Shown here: positions 50,395 to 57,562 of the stretch, in pieces
Numbering within the stretch: the first letter of the stretch is position 1
Layout: the number at the start of each line of letters is the position of its first letter
DNA from: Shimia ponticola
GTDB lineage: Bacteria > Pseudomonadota > Alphaproteobacteria > Rhodobacterales > Rhodobacteraceae
Assembly: GCF_007995215.1 (NCBI RefSeq)
Contig: NZ_VCDK01000001.1
Coordinates: 124,001 to 188,000, forward strand
Direction of reading: 5' to 3'
Length of the DNA stretch: 64,000 nt
The notes under the pieces: generated by a model
What the model was told of the DNA's origin: nothing
Databases searched by the model: none
Seen by the model: only the letters and a program-made list of their open reading frames with translations
Translations under genes and position numbers: made by a program

Positions 50395-50905
50395 TGCTCA
50401 ATCAAAACGGCCGCGCGTCAGCGGCGGATGGCGGATCGTACTGGTCATATCGCTGGCTCTGAACATCTTGGTTCTGGGTATGGTCGCCGGAGCGTTTCTG
50501 CGTGGGCACGATGATCGCCCGAACCGTAGGCCGCCGCCGGTTGGATCCGAGATTGGGGTGGCGCCAATACTAAAGGCGCTGGAGCCAGAGGACCGCCGCG
50601 CGATGGGACGCGCGGTGTTTCGCGAGGCCCGCCGAGACCCGGACCGACGGGCTGAAACGCGGGCGCGGCTTGCGGAAATGGCGGCAATTCTACGCGCGGA
50701 GCCTGTTGACGAGGCCGCATTGCAAGATCTGCTTGGGCAGTATTCCGAAGACGCGATGGCACGCCATCAGAACATTCAGCGGGTCTTGATCGACACTTTG
50801 TCGGCCAAATCACCGCAAGAGCGGGCTGCCCTGGCCGCGCGGCTAGAGGATTTTGCCGAGAATGGCATCCCGAAACGCCGCAAACATGGCGACAAAGACC
50901 GCTGA
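50387..50905 (+). CDS. periplasmic heavy-metal sensor domain protein (Spy/CpxP-like)
   Basis: The protein has 172 residues. A single N-terminal anchor (about 15-36, WRIVLVISLALNILVLGMV) precedes a helical, Arg-rich periplasmic part with repeated RRDPDRRAETRARLAEM-type helices, the layout of Metal_resist/CnrR-like sensors. With the sigma and partner genes it could act as a signal receiver that releases the sigma factor. Its start overlaps the preceding gene. Specific metal unknown. Confidence 0.75.
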   Translation: MADAQSKRPRVSGGWRIVLVISLALNILVLGMVAGAFLRGHDDRPNRRPPPVGSEIGVAPILKALEPEDRRAMGRAVFREARRDPDRRAETRARLAEMAAILRAEPVDEAALQDLLGQYSEDAMARHQNIQRVLIDTLSAKSPQERAALAARLEDFAENGIPKRRKHGDKDR

Positions 50906-50930
50906 CGGCCAAAGACAGATTTTCAAACGT

Positions 50931-52340
50931 TCAGGCGGCGGCGCGGGCGACCTGAACCTTATTGCGCCCAGAGGATTTGGCCGCATAGAGAGCAAGGTCA
51001 GCCTGTTCTATAAGCGCGTGAACCGGGTAGTTCTGTGCGCCGTTGATCTCACTCGGGTCCGCAGGCGCGAATGGCGCCGCGCCAGCATCATACATGGCGA
51101 GACCTACGGACACCGAAAGCTCGATCCCGCCGGGGATGAAGTTCTGAACAAATGGGGCCGATTTCACGAGGCCGCAGAGTTGATTTGCCAGAACCGATGC
51201 TTCGGTCAGGGACGTCGCAGGGCGTGCGACAAGAAATTCTTCCCCTCCAACCCGTGCGAACAGGTCTTCTGGTGTGAGGCCGCCACGTATCCGCAGGGCG
51301 AATTCGCGCAGGACACAGTCCCCGATACCGTGACCAAAGCTGTCATTGATCCGTTTGAAATGGTCGAGATCAAGTAACATGACGGCCAGGGGAGGCGCGG
51401 TTGGCTTATCGCGTCCGGTCAGGCGATTGAGAAACGACAGCGCATAGCGGCGATTATGCAGGCCCGTAAGTGGGTCGGTCACAGCCGCCTCAAGTCCCGC
51501 GCGGAGCGTGCTGCGGCGGCGTTCAGCGGCGGCGCGGCGATCCAGCAACCGGTCAATGCGCTTTAGGGTTTCGGCTGGTTCAAAGCCCAATGGCATGACG
51601 TCGCCGATCCCTGTATCAAGCGCGGTGGCAACCGTATTGGCGCTGTCTTCGCAGCCGATGCCAAGGATTGCGAGAGTCTTGCTTTCCGGCAGTGCGCGAA
51701 GTGTCGCGACAAGGTCAAGCCGGGCACGCGCTGATTTTTCGGACAGACCAAGCGCCAAGCCATCAAGCGGTGCAGAGCCTTGCATGGTGGGGATCACATC
51801 GGCGGCGGCCAAGCTGACCACTTCATGCCGGGTGCGCTGACGGATTTCGTCAGCCCATATCCGGCTCAATCGGGCGGATTTCGCGACAACACCAATGCGG
51901 GCGCGGCGTTTGAAATGCCCGGGGGTTTCCGCCAGACCTAGTGCTGCCGTTGTGCCGGAATGAAGGCCAAGGTCGTCTTGCTCAGCGCAATGGCGCAACA
52001 GCGTCCTAACCCGTGCTTGCAGGATCGTTTCGTCGTAGGGGCGGCTGATCACGTCCTCGACCCCTAGCGACAGCATATCAAGGCGCAGCGTGGAGTCGTT
52101 GTCGGGTACAAGGGCAATGACCGGTATAGATTGCCCCCCGATGTCATCCATCAGGTCGCAAATCGTGCCGTCCATCAGTTCGTGTTCGCAGAAAATCAGG
52201 TCCGGAGGGTTCCCGTGGATCAACCGTCGGGCATCGGCCAAGTTGGCGGCGTGAGCGACAGAGTAATACGCCGCAGCCAATTTAACCTTTAGTACAATCC
52301 GGCTGGTGACCACCGGATCAATGATCAAGATACGTCCTGT
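50931..52340 (-). CDS. pleD: PleD-like diguanylate cyclase with degenerate receiver domain
   Basis: The protein has 469 residues: a first receiver domain (1-118), a second receiver-like adaptor (about 148-270) and a GGDEF domain (from 285) with GGEEF at 366-370. This is the order of PleD. The first receiver lacks usual residues: the phosphosite reads Glu53 (FCEHELMDG) in place of Asp, one of the two acidic residues near the start is Pro, and the conserved Lys is Arg101. The I-site before GGEEF reads TPED (357-360) instead of RxxD, so product inhibition at that site is probably lost. It makes c-di-GMP, perhaps without phosphorylation control. It is divergent from the DUF3572 gene. Confidence 0.88.
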   Translation of the reverse strand, partial: TGRILIIDPVVTSRIVLKVKLAAAYYSVAHAANLADARRLIHGNPPDLIFCEHELMDGTICDLMDDIGGQSIPVIALVPDNDSTLRLDMLSLGVEDVISRPYDETILQARVRTLLRHCAEQDDLGLHSGTTAALGLAETPGHFKRRARIGVVAKSARLSRIWADEIRQRTRHEVVSLAAADVIPTMQGSAPLDGLALGLSEKSARARLDLVATLRALPESKTLAILGIGCEDSANTVATALDTGIGDVMPLGFEPAETLKRIDRLLDRRAAAERRRSTLRAGLEAAVTDPLTGLHNRRYALSFLNRLTGRDKPTAPPLAVMLLDLDHFKRINDSFGHGIGDCVLREFALRIRGGLTPEDLFARVGGEEFLVARPATSLTEASVLANQLCGLVKSAPFVQNFIPGGIELSVSVGLAMYDAGAAPFAPADPSEINGAQNYPVHALIEQADLALYAAKSSGRNKVQVARAAA

Positions 52341-52439
52341 CATTGCGACTGCCAAACTATTACCTGTTGCCCCAGACTTGGCGGGAAAGTGTTAACAAAG
52401 CCTTTCCAATTGATGGCGATTTTGAGGAGGTTTGCCCCC

Positions 52440-52718
52440 ATGAACGCGGAACAAGCGGAAATCCACGCATTTCAGGCTTTGGGATGGTTAACCTCTCAGG
52501 AAGAGTTGTTGCCTGTCTTCCTCGGATCGACGGGGGCCGGAGTTGAGGATTTGCGCGCGCGCGCCACCGAACCCGAGTTTCAGATCGCGTTGCTCGACTT
52601 CATCATGATGGATGATGCGTGGGTTGTTCAGATGTGTGACACCCTTGGCTGGCCTTACGAGCAGGTGCAAATCGTGCGCCAATCTTTGCCCGGTGGGGCG
52701 CAGGTACACTGGACCTGA
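52440..52718 (+). CDS. DUF3572 family protein
   Basis: The protein has 92 residues. AEIHAFQALGWLTSQEELLPVFL and the later FIMMDDAWVVQMCD are DUF3572 features; the fold is helical and the role unknown. The ATG at 52440 is set by a strong GAGGAGG ribosome site 9-10 bases upstream. It is divergent from the PleD-like gene, an arrangement often seen in alphaproteobacteria. Confidence 0.85.
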   Translation: MNAEQAEIHAFQALGWLTSQEELLPVFLGSTGAGVEDLRARATEPEFQIALLDFIMMDDAWVVQMCDTLGWPYEQVQIVRQSLPGGAQVHWT

Positions 52719-52720
52719 GA

Positions 52721-53170
52721 TCAGAAGCGGGACAGGTCCGAAGGCTCGCCTTTGCTGAGCTTGCGCAGAAGTCGCACAAGCTCAGTCACTTCGTCATCTT
52801 CGAGTTTTGTGGCCAGAACTTCGTTATTGGCCCGAGCCAGCGGCGCACCCTGCCGCAAACGGGTTTCACCGTTTGGCGTCAAAACAACAGACCTTTTGCG
52901 CCCGTCGCTTTGCCCACCTGTGCGCGTGATCAGGTCGGCCTGCTCCATTTGGCGCAGGCCACGGGATGTGGCGGTGCGGTCGATGCCTACAAAGGCGGCA
53001 ATGTCTGAGGGGCCGTCCAATCCTTCGACCCCGACGGCCAGCAGGATACACCATGTCGTTCGTGTAAGGCCAAGCGAGCGAAGACCGTCATCAAGGCGGC
53101 GCTCCTGCAGGCGAGCTGTCAGAGACAGATGATACCCAAGCGAGTCGTGAAGGCGGTAATCGATATCCAT
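52721..53170 (-). CDS. MarR family transcriptional regulator
   Basis: The protein has 149 residues with the winged helix-turn-helix of MarR: PSDIAAFVGIDRTATSRGLRQMEQADLITR and a wing in DGRKRSVVLTPNGETRL. The residues around RTATSRGL are the recognition helix. These proteins are usually repressors relieved by aromatic or phenolic ligands. Its own target may be the adjacent divergent HAD gene. No operator was clearly identified. Confidence 0.9.
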   Translation of the reverse strand: MDIDYRLHDSLGYHLSLTARLQERRLDDGLRSLGLTRTTWCILLAVGVEGLDGPSDIAAFVGIDRTATSRGLRQMEQADLITRTGGQSDGRKRSVVLTPNGETRLRQGAPLARANNEVLATKLEDDEVTELVRLLRKLSKGEPSDLSRF

Positions 53171-53246
53171 GCCTCAGTGGTGGCCGAGCCCCCCACCCAT
53201 GTCAAACGACGCTTGACGGCTACACGTTGTCTTCGCATGTGGGGGC

Positions 53247-53975
53247 ATGACCCAGATAGAAGCGATCCTTTTCGACAAAGACGGCACGTTGTTCGATTTC
53301 GATGCGACGTGGACAGTGTGGGCCGGTACAACCATTGTCGGGCTGGCTGATGGTGATCACGGGCTGGCGCAGCAATTGGCCAACAGCATTGAGTACGATC
53401 TTAAAAACCAGCAGTTTCTTCCGGGCAGTTCTGTCATCGCCGGAACGATGGAAGAGCAGGCCGCTGCCTTGCTTCCACATTTGCCGGGACGCACAATTGA
53501 TAACCTGATCGCCGAATTGACGGAACGGTCACTGGATGTCCCGCAGGTCGAGGTCACGCCGCTGATCACGTATTTTGATGATCTTCGGGCGCGTCGTCTG
53601 AGATTGGGCGTTGCAACGAATGACGCCGAACTGTCCATGCAGCGACACTTGGAGATTGCTGGTGTCAGTGACTTTCTGGATTTCGCCGTAGGTTTTGATT
53701 CCGGGCATGGTTTCAAGCCGATGCCGGGGCAGCTTCTTGCGTTTGCGGAGCGGGTCGGGGTCGACCCCTCGCGCTGTGCCATGGTTGGCGACAGTACTCA
53801 TGATCTTGAAGCTGCGCAGGCCGCCGGAATGGTGGGCATCGGTGTGTTGACTGGCCCAGCCCGCCGCGAGGATCTCAGTGGCCTCGCTTCTGTGGTCCTT
53901 CCTTCAATCGCCGAAATTCCAGCTTGGCTTGATAGTCTGCCGTCCGATGCCGCAGCCGCACCTTTGGGCGCATAA
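53247..53975 (+). CDS. HAD-superfamily hydrolase, phosphoglycolate phosphatase-like
   Basis: The protein has 242 residues. The HAD motif I FDKDGTLFDFD carries the nucleophile Asp10 and acid Asp12, motif II is VATND, and motif IV is MVGDSTHDLEAA. The cap is the small helical type as in Gph. It would dephosphorylate a small phosphate ester; phosphoglycolate is the most typical substrate of this shape. The gene is divergent from the MarR regulator. Confidence 0.85.
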   Translation: MTQIEAILFDKDGTLFDFDATWTVWAGTTIVGLADGDHGLAQQLANSIEYDLKNQQFLPGSSVIAGTMEEQAAALLPHLPGRTIDNLIAELTERSLDVPQVEVTPLITYFDDLRARRLRLGVATNDAELSMQRHLEIAGVSDFLDFAVGFDSGHGFKPMPGQLLAFAERVGVDPSRCAMVGDSTHDLEAAQAAGMVGIGVLTGPARREDLSGLASVVLPSIAEIPAWLDSLPSDAAAAPLGA

Positions 53976-54062
53976 CAGGAAAACGACCGGATCGGTCGCA
54001 TTCTTCTGCTCAGTTTCCTGCGAAAGCCGCTTCAATGACGGTCAACGATAGGGAATGGCGAA

Positions 54063-55622
54063 ATGGCAGACACAGCAGCACCCACTCGCAGACGGCGTTC
54101 CGGCGGACGCGCAGGTAATACGCGCGGCAAAGGCCCGGTCATTGATCAAATGCCATGGCGGCTGATCAAGAACACGGATCGGCCAATTGAACCGCTGACT
54201 GAAGAGGGTGTGGCAGCCATCCACGATGGCGCTATGCGCATTCTCGAAGAAATCGGCATCGAATTCTACAATGATGAAGGCCGCGAAATCCTGCGTGAGG
54301 CGGGGTGTACGGTGGACGGTGACAATGTCCGCATGGGGCGTGACTTCGTCATGGAGATGGTGGCGAAAGCGCCAAGCAGCTTTACCCTGACACCGCGCAA
54401 CGTGGACCGGGCCTTGACCATCGGCGACAACACCATGACCTTCGGCAATGTCTCATCGCCGCCCAACTACTGGGACTTGGAAAAAGGCAAAATTGCCGGC
54501 ACGCGCGAAGACAACCGCAATCTGCTCAAGCTGACGCAGTACTTCAATTGCATTCACTTTGCCGGCGGCTATCCAACGGAACCGCAGGACATTCACGCAT
54601 CCGTCAGACACCTTGATGTTCTGTTCGACAAGCTGACGCTGTGCGACAAGGTCATGCATGCCTACAGTCTTGGCAAAGAGCGTGTCGAAGACGTGATGGA
54701 AATGGTACGCATCGCCGGAGGGCTGAGCGAAGAGGAGTTTCAGGCCACCCCGAGGATGTACACCAACATCAACTCGACCTCACCGCTCAAGCACGACATT
54801 CCCATGATCGACGGGTGTTTGCGGCTGGCCCGCCGTGGGCAGGCCGTGGTCGTGACGCCCTTTACGCTGGCGGGGGCAATGGCCCCTGTGACGATGTCGG
54901 GCGCGGTCGCGCAGTCCCTCGCCGAGGCTTTGAGTGCAATTGCTCTCTTCCAATATGACACGCCGGGCGTGCCTTGTGTGATTGGGACGTTCACAAGCAA
55001 TGTCGACATGAAAACCGGTGCCCCTGCCTTTGGAACGCCCGAATACATGCGTGCGACCCAGATGACCGGTCAGATGGCACGGTTCTATGGCTTGCCAGTG
55101 AGGTCGTCGGGCGTGTGCGCGGCGAATGTCCCAGACGGGCAGGCAATGTGGGAGACGTCAAACAGCCTTTGGGCCGCTGTCCAATCGGGCACCAATATGG
55201 TCTATCACGCAGCCGGTTGGCTTGAGGGTGGTCTGATCGCCAGCCCCGAAAAGTTTATCATGGATTGCGAAGTCCTGCAGATGATCCAACGCTATTTTGA
55301 ACCAGCGACCTACGCAACTGGCCCCGAGGACATCGCCGTCGATGCGATCAAGGATGTCGGCGCGACGGGCCATTTCTTTGGGATCGAACATACTCAGCAG
55401 CGCTACGAGACTGCGTTTTATCAGCCGATCATTAGCGACTGGACCAACTTTGAAGGGTGGGAGATCGCTGGCGGTACGTGGACCGCTGAGCGGGCGCATA
55501 AGAAGTTCAAGGAAATCATCGCGACCTTTGAAGAGCCGCCGATGGATATCGCAATCCGCGAGGAACTCGCTGATTTCGTAGCACGCCGTAAGGCCGAAGG
55601 CGGAGCGCCGACCGACTTTTAA
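54063..55622 (+). CDS. MttB-superfamily methyltransferase (non-pyrrolysine)
   Basis: The protein has 519 residues and belongs to the trimethylamine methyltransferase family (COG5598). There is no in-frame amber codon, so it is a non-pyrrolysine member, as in glycine betaine methyltransferases (MtgB) and related enzymes. Segments FHFAGGYPTEPQDI-like (CIHFAGGYPTEPQD) and MSGAVAQSLAEALS are typical. A partner corrinoid protein is not adjacent. Given the carnitine-to-betaine genes in the window, a quaternary amine is a plausible substrate, but this is inference. The N-terminus has a basic, Arg-rich tail (TRRRRSGGRAGN). Confidence 0.85.
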   Translation: MADTAAPTRRRRSGGRAGNTRGKGPVIDQMPWRLIKNTDRPIEPLTEEGVAAIHDGAMRILEEIGIEFYNDEGREILREAGCTVDGDNVRMGRDFVMEMVAKAPSSFTLTPRNVDRALTIGDNTMTFGNVSSPPNYWDLEKGKIAGTREDNRNLLKLTQYFNCIHFAGGYPTEPQDIHASVRHLDVLFDKLTLCDKVMHAYSLGKERVEDVMEMVRIAGGLSEEEFQATPRMYTNINSTSPLKHDIPMIDGCLRLARRGQAVVVTPFTLAGAMAPVTMSGAVAQSLAEALSAIALFQYDTPGVPCVIGTFTSNVDMKTGAPAFGTPEYMRATQMTGQMARFYGLPVRSSGVCAANVPDGQAMWETSNSLWAAVQSGTNMVYHAAGWLEGGLIASPEKFIMDCEVLQMIQRYFEPATYATGPEDIAVDAIKDVGATGHFFGIEHTQQRYETAFYQPIISDWTNFEGWEIAGGTWTAERAHKKFKEIIATFEEPPMDIAIREELADFVARRKAEGGAPTDF

Positions 55623-55709
55623 TCAAACCCTCCAAAGGCCGTTCTGCGGGCTTCGGGGTTTGTTAAACCTTGCCCGGCACATCATCCGACAAAGATCGGG
55701 AGAGTGCTA

Positions 55710-56296
55710 TGCACGGCCTCATAAATCGCGCGATCCAGTGTTTTCTGCGCGATACCTATGGTGACGATGTCTGGGACAAGATCATGCAGCAGGCTGATCT
55801 TGGGTACTCTAGCTTTGAATCCATGCTGATCTATGAAGAAAGCGTCACCTTCAGGGTGCTGGAACTTGCCGCGCAGGCGTTGCGCAAATCGCCCGATGAT
55901 CTTCTGGAGGACTTGGGAACCTATCTGGTCAGCCATGACAACGTCGAAGCTCTGCGGCGTTTGCTGCGGTTTGGCGGCGTGGACTTCGTTGAATTCCTGC
56001 ATTCACTCAACGACTTGCCAGATCGGGCGCGGTTGGCCGTACCGGACCTGTTTTTGCCCGAGCTGACGCTGGAGGAACCCAACGAAGGAGAGTTCCGGCT
56101 GCGTTGCGCAGCCCATTATCCAGGTTTTGGGCATGTGATGGTGGGCGTCATTCGCGCGATGGCGGATGATTACGGCGCCTTGGCCTTTACCGACTACGTC
56201 GGTGCCGATGCCGAGGATGAGGTCATTTCGATCATGCTGCTCCAAGAGGATTTCGCGGCAGGTCGGAGTTTCGAATTGGCACAGAAGGCCGGATAA
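55710..56296 (+). CDS. H-NOX-like (HNOB) protein lacking the heme-ligand histidine
   Basis: The protein has 195 residues with the fold markers of H-NOX: start MHGLINRAIQCFLRDTYG, the segment VDFVEFLHSLNDLPDRARL and a final beta domain. Aligned with canonical H-NOX (FLHNLDNLHTRVGL-like), the proximal heme His is replaced by Pro104, and the YxSxR heme-propionate motif reads C133-x-A135-x-Y137. So heme binding of the usual kind is unlikely. The gene is directly followed by an HNOBA-GGDEF protein, as H-NOX genes often are, so it probably senses another ligand or acts as a protein-protein regulator. Confidence 0.8.
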
Positions 56297-56297
56297 G

Positions 56298-57344
56298 ATG
56301 TTGGACCAGACACTCAGTGCCGGCGGATTGGATGTGTTGTGTCCGATGCATGTTGCCATTGATGCGCAGGGCAGGATTAAGCATGTCGGGCCGACGGTTT
56401 CAAAACTTGCGCAGGGGCATTCGATGATCGGCGACAGGTTCTGTAATGCGTTCGACCTGATCCGTCCCAGCGGCGTGCGCGATGTTGCAGACCTGTTGTC
56501 CTATTCGGGGCGGTCGCTGCAATTGCGGATGCGGGATCGGCACCAGACTCGGCTGAAAGGCGTGGTCGTCCCACAGGGCGATGGTGCCTTGATCAACATG
56601 AGCTTTGGTTTCTCTTTGGTCGATGCCGTCGGGCATTATGCACTGACGAGCGCGGATTTTGCGGCCACCGACCTGACCATCGAAATGCTCTATCTGGTCG
56701 AAGCAAAATCGGCCGCGATGGATGAAAGCCGCGCGCTGAATTCGAGGCTACAGGGGGCCAAGATTGCCGCAGAGGAACAGGCCTTTACAGACACGCTGAC
56801 CGGCCTGAAAAACCGGCGCGCGTTGGATCATGTCATGGGGCGACTGATTGCGATGCGTGAGTTGTTTTCCTGCATGCATGTCGATCTGGATTACTTCAAA
56901 TCCATCAACGACACGCTGGGCCACGCCGCAGGGGATCATGTGCTTCAGGTCGTTGCGCAGGTTCTCGTCTCGGAAACCCGGGCGCAGGACACGATCGCCC
57001 GCGTGGGCGGCGACGAATTCGTGATTCTTGTGCATGGCATGGATGACCCTGAGACACTGAACGCGATTGCCCGCCGGATCATCGACAAGCTGGAAGACCC
57101 GATTCCCTTTGAAGGACATTTCTGCAGGATCTCGGGATCAGCAGGGACGTCATGCTCTAGCAGCTATGCAGCCCCAGAAGCAGATACGATACTGCACCAT
57201 GCGGACGTTGCGCTTTATGCGTCGAAGAATGCGGGGCGGGGAAGGCATACACTATTCAGTGACGCACTGCTTCGGCTGGATACGACCCAGCCCACCGGAG
57301 ACAGGGGCGCAGCGCACCCTGAGGCGGATTTTACACGGTTTTGA
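56298..57344 (+). CDS. HNOBA-domain diguanylate cyclase (GGDEF)
   Basis: The protein has 348 residues. The N-terminal part (about 10-135) resembles the H-NOX-associated HNOBA (PAS-like) domain, with LDVLCPMHVAIDAQGRIKHVG and LRMRDRHQTRLKG. A coiled segment (about 135-162) leads to a GGDEF domain with GGDEF at 237-241 and an intact RxxD I-site (RAQD, 228-231). It should make c-di-GMP under control of the adjacent H-NOX-like protein. The start at 56298 is 2 bases after the H-NOX stop, so the genes are coupled. Confidence 0.85.
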   Translation: MLDQTLSAGGLDVLCPMHVAIDAQGRIKHVGPTVSKLAQGHSMIGDRFCNAFDLIRPSGVRDVADLLSYSGRSLQLRMRDRHQTRLKGVVVPQGDGALINMSFGFSLVDAVGHYALTSADFAATDLTIEMLYLVEAKSAAMDESRALNSRLQGAKIAAEEQAFTDTLTGLKNRRALDHVMGRLIAMRELFSCMHVDLDYFKSINDTLGHAAGDHVLQVVAQVLVSETRAQDTIARVGGDEFVILVHGMDDPETLNAIARRIIDKLEDPIPFEGHFCRISGSAGTSCSSSYAAPEADTILHHADVALYASKNAGRGRHTLFSDALLRLDTTQPTGDRGAAHPEADFTRF

Positions 57345-57360
57345 TGTCAGGGAACGAAAA

Positions 57361-57452
57361 ACGCCGATGGTACTCCGTAGGGGAATCGAACCCCTCTTTC
57401 CAGGTTGAAAACCTGGCGTCCTAACCGATAGACGAACGGAGCACATCGGCGT
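57361..57452 (-). repeat. 9-bp inverted repeat enclosing tRNA-Glu, with T-run
   Basis: ACGCCGATG (57361-57369) and CATCGGCGT (57444-57452) are exact inverted copies flanking the tRNA. On the minus strand the pairing extends the tRNA stem through leader and trailer and is followed by TTTT, so it can form a closing helix and terminator. Confidence 0.65.
57368..57442 (-). tRNA. tRNA-Glu (TTC)
   Basis: A 75-nt tRNA on the minus strand, 5' GCTCCGT (57442-57436) pairing with ACGGAGT (57378-57372), anticodon TTC in TTTTCAAC, T arm GGTTCGATTCC. The discriminator is A and CCA is encoded (57370-57368). The first acceptor pair is G-U. Confidence 0.95.
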
Positions 57453-57562
57453 GTGCGGTGCTATTTAGGAAAACCGTGCAGGGGTCGCAAGCGGTTTTTT
57501 GGCCCATCTGGTCGCAATTTTCGCTTTTTCTTCGTGACGGTACGGAACGGCGGTGCGCAGGT

